From NCBI GenBank assembly GCA_017439085.1, contig JAFRTU010000009.1:1-64000 (forward strand): a stretch of DNA of 64,000 nt. The letters are read 5' to 3'. A model generated the notes under the pieces. That model ran no database searches and had not been told where the DNA came from. It saw only the letters and a list, made by a program, of their open reading frames with translations. Shown here one piece after another: positions 28,996-37,228 of this stretch; position 1 is the first letter of the stretch, and every line of letters starts with the position of its first letter. The position numbers and the translations under genes are program-made. Origin of the DNA: Clostridia bacterium. Its GTDB lineage: Bacteria; Bacillota; Clostridia; Christensenellales; Christensenellaceae.

Positions 28996-30111
28996 ATGGA
29001 TTACATTCAGATAGTTGGAACGAAGGGGAAAGGATCCACTTCCACATATATAGCAAATATATTGAGTTCTGCAGGATATAAGACAGGTCTCTTCGTATCA
29101 CCTCACGTGAGGGTCCCTAACGAGAGGATCAGCATCAATGGAAGGCTCATCTCAAACAGGGATCTGAACAGACTTATGAAGGATACTGTGGAGACAGGCT
29201 ATTTCCGTCAGTTCTTCGATACCTCATTAAGGTATTTTGCAGAGAAAGAAGTCGACATAGCTGTTATGGAAGCAGGCATGGGTGGCAGACATGATGCTAC
29301 TACAAGGCTGCCCGTTAAGGAACTGGTCATTACTTCCATAGGTATGGACCATATGGGAGTACTTGGAGATACCATAGAGAAGATAGCCGTGGAAAAGGTC
29401 GCGGCAATGAGGATGAACTGCAGCACTGTTTCCGCTCCTCAGCAGGATCAGGTCAGAAAACTGATAGAGACCACTGCTTTATACAGGAAGAATGATCTTT
29501 CCTTCGTGGATGAAGACGCTCTTGTGATAGACAAGACAGGGAAGTTCACATATAAGGGGGAGGGGCCTTTTGAACTCAGAAATGCTACCGGGAAGCAATA
29601 CATAAATGCATGTCTTGCCATTGAGGCCGTGAAGGTTCTTGCAAAGGAGGGATATACCATAGATGAGAACCATATCAGAAAAGGCCTCAAGAAGACTGTG
29701 CTTCCAGCTAGACAGCAATATATCAAAGACAGTGATATACTGGTGGACGGAGCCCACAACGTGGACTCGCTGAAATATCTGTATGAGACTCTTTCGGGAG
29801 AGTATAAGGGAAGGAGAAAAGTACTGATCTGCTCCTCGATGAAGGATAAGGACGTATCTTTCTTTGACACCATGGCAAATGATCTGTTTGAGCACGTTTT
29901 CGTTTCTCAGATGGATTATGACAGGAGCTTCCGGGCGGAAGAACTCGCAGAGCTGTTCACTGATAAGGACAAACTGACCTTATGCACAGGCACAGAAGAC
30001 GCATATAAAAAAGCAGAAGCATATAGAAAAGGAAAGGAGATCATGTTGGTATTTACCGGTTCAATCTATCAGGCAGGAGAGATACTGGATCTTCTTGATA
30101 TCAAGGAGTAA
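28996..30111 (+). CDS. folC: Folylpolyglutamate/dihydrofolate synthase family, N-terminally short
   Basis: Mur-ligase-like protein of 371 residues with the FolC signature: P-loop VGTKGKGSTS, SPHV motif, MEAGMGGRHDATT, and the C-terminal ligase domain with DGAHNVDSL. It adds glutamate to folates in the cytosol. Typical FolC proteins have about 40 residues before the P-loop; here the P-loop begins at residue 7, and the preceding bases belong to valS. The P-loop also has Lys where Asn is usual (GTNGKGS). It starts 2 bp after valS with GGAGGGG upstream. Whether the short N terminus still gives dihydrofolate synthase activity is open. Confidence 0.85.
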   Translation: MDYIQIVGTKGKGSTSTYIANILSSAGYKTGLFVSPHVRVPNERISINGRLISNRDLNRLMKDTVETGYFRQFFDTSLRYFAEKEVDIAVMEAGMGGRHDATTRLPVKELVITSIGMDHMGVLGDTIEKIAVEKVAAMRMNCSTVSAPQQDQVRKLIETTALYRKNDLSFVDEDALVIDKTGKFTYKGEGPFELRNATGKQYINACLAIEAVKVLAKEGYTIDENHIRKGLKKTVLPARQQYIKDSDILVDGAHNVDSLKYLYETLSGEYKGRRKVLICSSMKDKDVSFFDTMANDLFEHVFVSQMDYDRSFRAEELAELFTDKDKLTLCTGTEDAYKKAEAYRKGKEIMLVFTGSIYQAGEILDLLDIKE

Positions 30112-30113
30112 CA

Positions 30114-30887
30114 ATGGAAAAACTAAAACGTTTTTGGAACTTTTTTACTACATATGAGAAGGTATGGTTCTTCAGCATAGTCATCTTATCGATCATCTTC
30201 GCATTCCTGTTCCCTGAGGAGGAGACTCAGGGAGTTCACGGAGGGGTGATCATGGCATTATATCTCGTGGATATATTCAGCAACGTGGCTTGTGAGCTTC
30301 TCATATCCAAGCAGAGCAAGTGGAACTTTTTAGTCTCACTGATAGTGGAACTCGTAGAAATAGCGATCTGCATAATCCTGTCCTACAGATTTGCAACAAT
30401 GGCAGTAACTCTGTTCTTCTGGATACCGATAGACATCATCAGCTTCATAAACTGGCACAGACATCCCGACAGGGAACAGGAAGAACTTACCATAGTAAGA
30501 AGGCTGAAAGGGTGGCAGGAGATAGTCATTATTATCGGAATAGTCATATGGACTGTAGTCGTGGGCTATCTCATGACTTTCATAGAGGGAGAAGGGATAC
30601 TGGCTGACAATCCCCTGCTGGAAAACATAGTCTGTTACATAGATGCCTGCGTAAGTGCGGTAGGCATCGCAAACGGTCTCTTCATACTCTTCAGATACCG
30701 TGAGCAGTGGATAGCATGGTATATCTATACAGCTCTTGAAACCGTTATAAATATCCTTGCAGGACAGTGGATACTCCTTATATTGAAACTGGGCTTTTTC
30801 ACGAACACGACCTACGGATACATCAAGTGGTCAAGATATATCAAGGAGCATGAGAACGACCCGACAATAGAAAAGTCGATACTCTGA
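30114..30887 (+). CDS. pnuC: PnuC-family nicotinamide riboside transporter
   Basis: A 257-residue membrane protein with about seven hydrophobic segments. It carries the PnuC motifs: the WIPIDIISFINWHRHP stretch around 110 and the C-terminal REQWIAWYIYTALE and NTTYGYIKW segments with conserved Trp residues. PnuC proteins move nicotinamide riboside (or related vitamins) by facilitated diffusion. The start has AAGGAG inside the folC 3' end, 2 bp after the folC stop. Its inclusion in a valine T-box operon is unusual and may simply reflect polycistronic read-through. Confidence 0.88.
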   Translation: MEKLKRFWNFFTTYEKVWFFSIVILSIIFAFLFPEEETQGVHGGVIMALYLVDIFSNVACELLISKQSKWNFLVSLIVELVEIAICIILSYRFATMAVTLFFWIPIDIISFINWHRHPDREQEELTIVRRLKGWQEIVIIIGIVIWTVVVGYLMTFIEGEGILADNPLLENIVCYIDACVSAVGIANGLFILFRYREQWIAWYIYTALETVINILAGQWILLILKLGFFTNTTYGYIKWSRYIKEHENDPTIEKSIL

Positions 30888-30909
30888 GAACTGATCAAGA
30901 TCAATATAC

Positions 30910-30945
30910 AGGTCCGGCTCCGTCATTCGGGTCCGGACCTTTTTG
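30910..30945 (+). terminator. Terminator of valS-folC-pnuC operon
   Basis: Stem AGGTCCGG / CCGGACCT with an inner CCG/CGG helix, then TTTTTGG. Confidence 0.8.
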
Positions 30946-30966
30946 GTTTCAGCAGGGGCTAGTCCG

Positions 30967-30995
30967 TTCAAATGCAGTATCATTTATGATATACT
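30967..30995 (+). promoter_or_regulatory. Promoter of DUF1846 gene
   Basis: TTCAAA (30967-30972), 17 bp, extended -10 TGATATACT (hexamer 30990-30995). Confidence 0.6.
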
Positions 30996-31062
30996 AATGA
31001 ACGGTGTTTTTGATTAATGTTACACCCATTTATTTATCCGAATAATCTGTTGGATGGTGTTT

Positions 31063-32523
31063 ATGAAGATCGGTTTTGACAATCAGAAATATTTGAGGAT
31101 GCAGTCCGAACACATAATGGACAGGATCTCAATGTTTGATAATAAGCTTTATCTGGAATTCGGGGGAAAACTGTTCGATGATTATCATGCTTCCAGAGTC
31201 CTTCCCGGCTTTGCTGTCGACAGCAAGCTCCAGATGCTTTCCAAGATATCCGAACATGCTGAGATAGTGATCGCAGTCAGCTCCGCTGATATAGAAAGGC
31301 ATAAAATAAGGGCCGACATAGGTATCACATATGATGAAGATGTCATCAGACTGATTCGTGAGTTTCAGTCAAGAGGCCTTTTCGTCGGCAGTGTGGTTCT
31401 TACGAAGTACACAGGGGAGAGAGCTGCGGATCTTTTTCAGAAGAAGATCGAGGCTATGGGGATAAAGGTTTATCATCACTATATGATACCGGGATATCCT
31501 TCCAATATGGATCTCATCCTCAGCGATGACGGATACGGAAAGAACGATTATATTGAGACATCCAGGTCTTTAGTCATAGTCACAGCTCCAGGACCCGGAA
31601 GCGGCAAGATGGCAACATGTCTTTCTCAGTTGTATCATGAGCTGAAAAGAGGAGTTAGAGCAGGCTATGCAAAATACGAGACTTTCCCGATCTGGAACCT
31701 TCCTCTCTATCATCCGGTGAATCTGGCATATGAGGCTGCAACGGCAGACCTCAATGACATAAACATGATAGACCCGTATCACCTGAGAGAATACGGCATC
31801 ACTACGGTCAACTATAACCGCGATGTTGAGATATTCCCGGTAGTCAATGCAATGTTCATGAGGATATACGGGGAAAGTCCTTACAAGTCTCCAACGGACA
31901 TGGGAGTCAATATGGCGGGGAACTGCATAATTGATGACGAAGTCTGCAGGGAAGCTTCAAGGCAGGAGATAATAAGAAGATATTATGAGGCCATAGACGG
32001 TGTGGCCGAAGGTACCAGGAGTCAGGAGGAAGTTCTGAAGATCCAGATGCTCATGAATCAGGAGAACCTTACTGTTCTTGATCGAAAGACGGTAGGCCCT
32101 GCACTCAGAAAAGCTGAGGAGACAGGCAGCCCTGCAGTTGCAATAGAACTTGCTGACGGAAGGATATTTACCGGAAAGACGGGTGATCTTCTTGGAGCCA
32201 GCTCAGCAGCGCTCCTGAATACTCTCAAGGAACTTGCTGAGATTCCTCATGAAGACGATATAATCTCACCAAGGGCCATACAGCCTATACAGGAGCTTAA
32301 GACCAGATATTTCGGAAGCAGGAACCCCAGGCTTCATACAGATGAGGTCCTGATAGCGCTTTCCAGTACTGCAGAATGGAACGAGGCTGCCAGACTGGCG
32401 CTCAGTCAGCTGAACAAACTGGAGGGGAGTCAGGTCCATTCCACAGTAATTCTTTCCGCGCAGGACAGAAATACATTTAAAAAGCTCAAATGCAATGTCA
32501 CATTTGAGCCTAAGACCGAATGA
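31063..32523 (+). CDS. DUF1846 family protein
   Basis: A 486-residue cytosolic protein clearly of the DUF1846 family, common in Bacillota and of unknown function. Seen: the N-terminal KIGFDNQKYLRMQSEHI motif and a Gly-rich TAPGPGSGKMATCLSQLYHE segment around 170-190 that resembles a nucleotide-binding loop. ATG 31063 is chosen because the family begins MKIGFDN; a start at 31054 is also possible. The gene is monocistronic. No terminator is visible before the convergent gene 14 bp away. Confidence 0.85.
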   Translation: MKIGFDNQKYLRMQSEHIMDRISMFDNKLYLEFGGKLFDDYHASRVLPGFAVDSKLQMLSKISEHAEIVIAVSSADIERHKIRADIGITYDEDVIRLIREFQSRGLFVGSVVLTKYTGERAADLFQKKIEAMGIKVYHHYMIPGYPSNMDLILSDDGYGKNDYIETSRSLVIVTAPGPGSGKMATCLSQLYHELKRGVRAGYAKYETFPIWNLPLYHPVNLAYEAATADLNDINMIDPYHLREYGITTVNYNRDVEIFPVVNAMFMRIYGESPYKSPTDMGVNMAGNCIIDDEVCREASRQEIIRRYYEAIDGVAEGTRSQEEVLKIQMLMNQENLTVLDRKTVGPALRKAEETGSPAVAIELADGRIFTGKTGDLLGASSAALLNTLKELAEIPHEDDIISPRAIQPIQELKTRYFGSRNPRLHTDEVLIALSSTAEWNEAARLALSQLNKLEGSQVHSTVILSAQDRNTFKKLKCNVTFEPKTE

Positions 32524-32537
32524 TATGAGCCTTACGA

Positions 32538-34370
32538 TCAGGAGATCTCCTTCTCCATGATCTCAGCCCTGAGATTAAAGGCATCACTGTAGTACGAATG
32601 TCCGGTGATGTCTTTTATTATGCATTCAATTATTATGTCGCCCGTGGATACGGGAGAATATGTTATAGCAAGCTCTTTTGCAACGGCGATCTTGTAACCG
32701 TAAGTCGTGCTGCCCATTATTTCACCTTCATATGAGATTATCGGGTATGAGAAAGTGATGATATCACCGGTAACTATCTCTTCGGTACGGCAGAAGATGC
32801 CGGTATCATGTAGAGCGGACAGGACCTGGTTATCAGAAACTATAAGGAAGACGTCCGTTTCATTGACTTTGCAGGGTATCCTGAAATGCTCCTTGCCGTC
32901 AACCCCTACATATCCGTATCTGCAGACGACATTTCCGTTTATGTGCATCCATTCGTCCTCGGTGGTTGCAATGATATAGCTGCCTCCAGAATATTCAGAT
33001 GAAGGAACGTCTCCAAGGAGTATGTAGTATTCTCCGGTATCGGCAAAGGTCATGGTCGTTACACTGCTGACCTTGGTCACATCTGATTCATTTACAGCAA
33101 ATACCACGTGATCCTCATTTATGGCAAGGGATTTTGATGGTAGTTCTATCGATAGCATCGACCCGCTTCCGGTATATTTGGCTGCAACATCTTTGTCGAA
33201 CCAGTCATGTGTTTTGCTCTCAGTATCAATACAGCTGACAGCAGTAAGGTATGCCGTTATGAAATCAACATAATCTATTCCTGCCGCAGAATATTTTGAG
33301 AGAGTTGACGGAAGATCCTTGCAGACAGACTCGTTTATGGGAACGAAGAGAGAAAGCTTGACATCATCTGATGAGTGGTAGACCATGCAGTCCTCAAGCC
33401 TCTTCTTGCATTCTGAAGAGGATTCATATATGAGAGCATCAGCAAAATCAGTACCATATATACACAGATCATCACATGAGGAGTTCGCTCTTGCATATGC
33501 TATGCTTGAAAAATTACCTTCCAGGATAGTCTGATAAGCCTCATCGAGGAGGGTCTTCACCTTGTCCTTTGCGAACTGAACTCTCGTAAGGTCCAGACAA
33601 TACAGGCAAGGGTTAGTGTTCGTCACGGCAAAAATGGAATCTGTGACTATACCGTCATAAAGAAGTCTTGCGATATCCCTGCATAAATATGAAGTATTGT
33701 TGGCCAACATGGCGATGAAGTTGGCATAATCCCAGTTCACACAGTACTCTGCCCCTGAGGATATCAGGTAGTCTGCCGTATTCCTCAGAATGTATGCATC
33801 TTCAAATGAGATGAAACTGGAAGAATTGATGGCCAGAAAATCCAGATCTGCTCCGTTAAGAGCGTCTTCCATGTCAAATGAAGAAAGCTTGTTCTCCCCT
33901 ATGATGAACAGCCCTTTGCGATTGCACGAATCAAATTCTGTTTCAGAAGTTTCCACAAAAGATCTAAGATCTGCTGCGGTTCCGTTCGTAGCAGTCGTTG
34001 CAGATGAACTGATCCCTTTTGAGGTTATAAGTATCCTGTCGGAAAGAGTGGACATGAAATCCGCCTGCCACTTTGTGACGCCGAAAGTCTGTATGACTAT
34101 TGTGATCTTACCGGGGATCTCAGTCTTTATGAGTTGAGAGATTATATATGACGCTATCCCGAAATCCTCTATGCCCTCTCCGTTGAGATAAAGCATTATG
34201 AGCCATTCGTCCTTCCCATTACCTTTTATGGAAGAAAAATACGATCGGCTGTGTCTGTTCTCACTCTGGGCTTCAGAAGGAAGACTTTCCGGATTCTCAA
34301 TGACCGAGCAAGAGCACAGGATGAGCATCATACATATAATTAAGGAAATGATCCTTGTTTTCAGTTTCAT
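32538..34370 (-). CDS. Clostripain-like (C11) lipoprotein lacking catalytic residues
   Basis: A 610-residue lipoprotein (signal MKLKTRIISL...ILCSC; ATG 34370 with GGAGG 11 bp upstream). The N-terminal half follows the C11 clostripain fold: WLIMLYLNGEGIEDFG for the usual WLIMIYMNGSDLES, and ADYLISSGAEYCVNWDY for ADYMVASEE...GWDY. However, the catalytic DHGG histidine site reads GENK and the FDACLM cysteine site reads INSSSFIS, so the dyad is gone. The C-terminal half (about 380-610) is beta-rich and unrecognised. Probably a surface pseudo-peptidase with a binding or scaffolding role; this is inference. Confidence 0.75.
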   Translation of the reverse strand: MKLKTRIISLIICMMLILCSCSVIENPESLPSEAQSENRHSRSYFSSIKGNGKDEWLIMLYLNGEGIEDFGIASYIISQLIKTEIPGKITIVIQTFGVTKWQADFMSTLSDRILITSKGISSSATTATNGTAADLRSFVETSETEFDSCNRKGLFIIGENKLSSFDMEDALNGADLDFLAINSSSFISFEDAYILRNTADYLISSGAEYCVNWDYANFIAMLANNTSYLCRDIARLLYDGIVTDSIFAVTNTNPCLYCLDLTRVQFAKDKVKTLLDEAYQTILEGNFSSIAYARANSSCDDLCIYGTDFADALIYESSSECKKRLEDCMVYHSSDDVKLSLFVPINESVCKDLPSTLSKYSAAGIDYVDFITAYLTAVSCIDTESKTHDWFDKDVAAKYTGSGSMLSIELPSKSLAINEDHVVFAVNESDVTKVSSVTTMTFADTGEYYILLGDVPSSEYSGGSYIIATTEDEWMHINGNVVCRYGYVGVDGKEHFRIPCKVNETDVFLIVSDNQVLSALHDTGIFCRTEEIVTGDIITFSYPIISYEGEIMGSTTYGYKIAVAKELAITYSPVSTGDIIIECIIKDITGHSYYSDAFNLRAEIMEKEIS

Positions 34371-34452
34371 CAGATATCTGGCCTCCAAATAAATGAAAAC
34401 TAAAAAAAAGATATCATAAACAGAGAAGCGCTTCACCCGTCATTGCGCTTTA

Positions 34453-34481
34453 TTTACAAAAAATTTCACAAGTGATAGAAT
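34453..34481 (+). promoter_or_regulatory. Strong promoter of the FakA-C-like/small protein pair
   Basis: TTTACA (34453-34458), 17 bp, TAGAAT (34476-34481) with TG at the extended -10 position. Divergent from the clostripain-like gene. Confidence 0.75.
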
Positions 34482-34527
34482 TTCATTGAATTTGGCACAT
34501 GCCTAACATGACCAAGGAGACGTAATC

Positions 34528-34779
34528 ATGCTTGAATATCGTTACGACACACAGCTTTTGATCGAAGGAGAAGATCTGGACGAAGACGTCATCAGAGATT
34601 ATTTCATCGACAACTTCAACGGAGATTGCCTGCTTGCAGTAGGAGATGACACCCTGATCAAGATCCACTATCATACCAACGAACCCTGGAAAGTACTTGA
34701 GTATTGCTCGACTCTGGGTGAAATATATGACATAGTGGTCGAGGATATGGACCGTCAGGCCAGAGGATTACACGGATGA
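34528..34779 (+). CDS. Free-standing FakA/YloV C-terminal-like domain
   Basis: An 83-residue protein. The sequence DCLLAVGDDTLIKIHYHTNEPWKVLEY...IYDIVVEDMDRQ follows the pattern of the last domain of FakA/YloV fatty-acid kinases (GDSLVVVGDDxLVKVHVHTxxPGxVLEY...IKIENMxxQ). The kinase DhaL domain and the middle domain are missing. The start has AAGGAGA and a strong promoter; the next gene follows after 18 bp. In full-length FakA this region takes part in contacts with the fatty-acid-binding FakB; whether this stand-alone version binds a FakB-like (DegV) partner is speculation. Confidence 0.72.
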   Translation: MLEYRYDTQLLIEGEDLDEDVIRDYFIDNFNGDCLLAVGDDTLIKIHYHTNEPWKVLEYCSTLGEIYDIVVEDMDRQARGLHG

Positions 34780-34797
34780 CACAAAAGGAGAAGGATA

Positions 34798-35025
34798 ATG
34801 GCATTTGATATCAAGAAGATCATAGAAGACATCCTTGCGAAACTCAAGGGTGATCCAAAGATGGCTGAGAACTTCACGAAGGAGCCCGTCAAGACCGTTG
34901 AAAGTCTTGCCGGAGTAGACCTGCCTGATGATCAGATTCAGCCGATAGTGGACGGAGTAAAAGCAAAGCTCAACCTGGACAATCTGGGAGAGAAGCTGGG
35001 CGGACTCAAGAACCTCTTAGGATAA
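34798..35025 (+). CDS. Small acidic helical protein, unknown function
   Basis: A 75-residue protein with the layout: amphipathic start (FDIKKIIEDILAKL), a DPKMAENFTKEPVKTVESL segment, GVDLPDDQIQPIVDGVKAK and a Gly/Leu-rich tail (GEKLGGLKNLLG). Similar small proteins occur in clostridia, but no function is known to me. The DPxxxxxFxxxP...G.DLPDDQI pattern vaguely recalls Nif11-type leader peptides, yet there is no core peptide or modifying enzyme nearby. The ribosome binding site is AAAAGGAGAAGG. Probably co-transcribed with the FakA-C-like gene. Confidence 0.8.
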   Translation: MAFDIKKIIEDILAKLKGDPKMAENFTKEPVKTVESLAGVDLPDDQIQPIVDGVKAKLNLDNLGEKLGGLKNLLG

Positions 35026-35032
35026 GTGATGG

Positions 35033-35071
35033 GGCCTATGTCAGAATAAACTGGCATGGGCCGTTTCTTTT
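35033..35071 (+). terminator. Terminator after small protein gene
   Basis: 12-bp stem (35033-35044 with 35051-35062, two G-U pairs), six-base loop, weak T-tract GTTTCTTTT. Confidence 0.7.
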
Positions 35072-35100
35072 GCCTCAAACGGGGAAAGAAAGATCAAATA

Positions 35101-35109
35101 TGTTAGAAT
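35101..35109 (+). promoter_or_regulatory. Extended -10 promoter of yitT paralogue 1
   Basis: TGTTAGAAT; the surrounding ATATGTTAGAATAT is identical to the ferredoxin promoter -10 region (2713-2726). No clear -35. Confidence 0.5.
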
Positions 35110-35158
35110 ATCAGTATGATCATCTGATCTGAAAGATTTGTAAATGAAAGGAACGATT

Positions 35159-36025
35159 ATGAAAACAGGTAAGTTTTTCAAATCACTTCTGGATTATCTG
35201 ATACTGTTTCTGGCAAGCGTGATCTGCGCAATAGCGCTTTATAACTTTGCTGTTGCATTTAATTTCCCGCTGACCGGATTCTCAGGATTGGCCATGATCC
35301 TGAATTATCTGTTCGGACTTCCTATGGGTATCACGAACATAGCCCTCAATATCCCTGTAGCGATTCTTTGTTATAAAAGGATAGGCAAAAAGTTCTTCTG
35401 GAGATCCGTCTTCTGCACACTTGTTTATTCACTTGCAACGGACTATCTGGCCCCGCTTCTTCCGGTATATAAGGGCAGCATGATGCTTTCGGCTTTAAGT
35501 TCAGGAGTCCTTGGAGGCTTCGGATACGCGATCATCTACATGAGAAACGCGTCGACGGGAGGAACGGATTTCGTATCAGTATATATAAAGGCTATTTTCC
35601 CGCACATATCGCTCGGAAAGATACTTTTCTTCGTAGACGGGCTCATTGTTGTGGCAGGCGGTCTCATCATGCAGGACGTTGACGGAATCATGTACGGCCT
35701 TATAATCAGCTATGTCACAAATACCGTGATAGACAAGATGATGTTCGGAGTTAATGCAGGAAAACTTGCTCTGGTGATCACCGAGAAGGGACCCGAAGTG
35801 GCAAAGGCGATAGATGAGGTGACGGAGAGAGGAGCTACTCTTGTGGACGTAAAAGGGGCATATAAGATGGAACCAAAACAGATGGTGCTCTGTGCCTGCA
35901 ATAATAAGCAGATGTTCCTTATAGAGACAGCGATAAAGAAGGTGGATGAGAACGCATTCACCATCATACTGGAGTCTAACGAAGTCCATGGAGAAGGGTT
36001 TGATGTAACAAGGATAGCAGGATAA
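35159..36025 (+). CDS. YitT family membrane protein (paralogue 1)
   Basis: A 288-residue YitT-family protein: five to six membrane segments (about 10-190) with the family marks FPLTGFSGLAMI and the NASTGGTDFVS loop, followed by a cytosolic DUF2179 domain (about 205-285) that resembles a small ligand- or ion-binding ACT-like fold. Function is unknown. ATG 35159 is preferred over ATG 35144 because AAAGGA lies 6 bp before it. A 15-bp gap to the next gene, with AGGAGGT, suggests co-transcription with the M24 peptidase. Confidence 0.88.
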   Translation: MKTGKFFKSLLDYLILFLASVICAIALYNFAVAFNFPLTGFSGLAMILNYLFGLPMGITNIALNIPVAILCYKRIGKKFFWRSVFCTLVYSLATDYLAPLLPVYKGSMMLSALSSGVLGGFGYAIIYMRNASTGGTDFVSVYIKAIFPHISLGKILFFVDGLIVVAGGLIMQDVDGIMYGLIISYVTNTVIDKMMFGVNAGKLALVITEKGPEVAKAIDEVTERGATLVDVKGAYKMEPKQMVLCACNNKQMFLIETAIKKVDENAFTIILESNEVHGEGFDVTRIAG

Positions 36026-36039
36026 TAGGAGGTTTATTC

Positions 36040-37110
36040 ATGAGCATATATTCAGAGAGGCTGTTAGGAGTACAGGATAAGATCAGGAAAACAGGGCTTG
36101 AGGCCGCAGTAATCTGTGAGCCCACATCTATCAGATACCTGCTCAACAGGAATTTCGTCCATGTTGGGGAGAGACTCATGGCTCTTGCGGTTCCGAAAGA
36201 AGGAAAGAGCATACTCTTCATTAACAGGCTGTTTCCCGTTTCGGGAGATGAGAGTTTTGATGTAGTATATCATGATGATACGGAGATAGCGACGGAAGGG
36301 CTGGCACGTTTTCTGCCTTCCGGAAAGATAGGGATAGACAGGTTCCTTTACTCCCAGTTCCTGATACAGCTCCTCGAACAGAGAAACGACATCGTTCCAA
36401 AAGTGGGTTCCTATGTCGTAGAGGAACTGAGGATGATAAAGGGAGAAGATGAAAAGGAACTCATGAGAAGAGCTTCCGTTCTTAACGATGAGATAATCGC
36501 AAAAGTTCCGGAACTCATAAGACCGGGAATGACGGAACTGGAGCTCGCGGACCTTCTTATAGCAGAATACAAGAAAGTTGGAGAGCCCTGGGCCCCGCTC
36601 GTGGGATTCGGACCTGGAGCAGCTGATCCCCATCACGTAAACAGCGATACAGTAATAAGCCCCGGTGTGGTGCTTGTCGATGCCGGCCAGGAAACAAACG
36701 GATATTTCTCAGATATGACAAGGACTTTTTTCTATAAGGAAGTTTCTGAAGAAGAGAGAAAGGTATATGAGATAGTCAAGGAAGCAAACAGAAGGGGCAA
36801 GGCAGCGGTGAAACCTGGAGTGAGATTCTGTGACGTGGATGCCGCAGCAAGGGATTATATTACCGAGATGGGGTATGGAGAGTATTTTACTCACAGACTC
36901 GGTCACAATATCGGAATGCAGCTTCATGAAGAACCTTCCGTATCTGCTTCGAATACCGGAACAGTGGAAGAGGGAATGACTTTCAGCATAGAGCCCGGCA
37001 TCTATCTTCCCGGTAAATTCGGAGTCAGGATCGAGGATCTGGTACTAGTGACAAAGGATGGATGTGAAGTCCTGAACAGCTATCCGAGAGAGATACAGAT
37101 AATAGGCTGA
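36040..37110 (+). CDS. M24 family Xaa-Pro peptidase
   Basis: A 356-residue metallopeptidase of the pita-bread fold, cleaving N-terminal residues before proline in peptides. The creatinase-like N-terminal domain (1-125) precedes the catalytic domain with all five metal ligands in context: LVDAGQ, FSDMTRTF, HRLGHNIG, SIEPGIY and RIEDLV. It has no signal peptide, so it is cytosolic. The start has AGGAGGT and follows yitT by 14 bp. A terminator closes the pair. Confidence 0.92.
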   Translation: MSIYSERLLGVQDKIRKTGLEAAVICEPTSIRYLLNRNFVHVGERLMALAVPKEGKSILFINRLFPVSGDESFDVVYHDDTEIATEGLARFLPSGKIGIDRFLYSQFLIQLLEQRNDIVPKVGSYVVEELRMIKGEDEKELMRRASVLNDEIIAKVPELIRPGMTELELADLLIAEYKKVGEPWAPLVGFGPGAADPHHVNSDTVISPGVVLVDAGQETNGYFSDMTRTFFYKEVSEEERKVYEIVKEANRRGKAAVKPGVRFCDVDAAARDYITEMGYGEYFTHRLGHNIGMQLHEEPSVSASNTGTVEEGMTFSIEPGIYLPGKFGVRIEDLVLVTKDGCEVLNSYPREIQIIG

Positions 37111-37149
37111 CCTATAGAAAACAACGTGCCAATAAGACCGGAACAAATC

Positions 37150-37192
37150 AAAAAGCCTTTTTGCCTGAAGAACAGGCGAAAGGCTTTTTTTG
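37150..37192 (+). terminator. Terminator of yitT-M24 operon
   Basis: Stem AAAAGCCTTT...GCCTG / CAGGC...AAAGGCTTTT with one bulge, then TTTTTTTG. It isolates the following citrate-synthase operon. Confidence 0.85.
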
Positions 37193-37200
37193 TTAGGCTC

Positions 37201-37228
37201 TTTACAATATCTCACGTAAGTGTATAAT
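37201..37228 (+). promoter_or_regulatory. Promoter of Re-citrate synthase operon
   Basis: TTTACA (37201-37206), 16 bp, perfect TATAAT (37223-37228). The -10 lies inside the operator palindrome, so repressor binding would block RNA polymerase. Confidence 0.8.

Noticed and set aside
34798..35025. Ribosomal peptide natural product precursor (Nif11-like leader)
   Set aside because: There is no core peptide after a GG cleavage site and no modifying enzyme or exporter nearby; the Gly/Leu tail is part of the helical protein.
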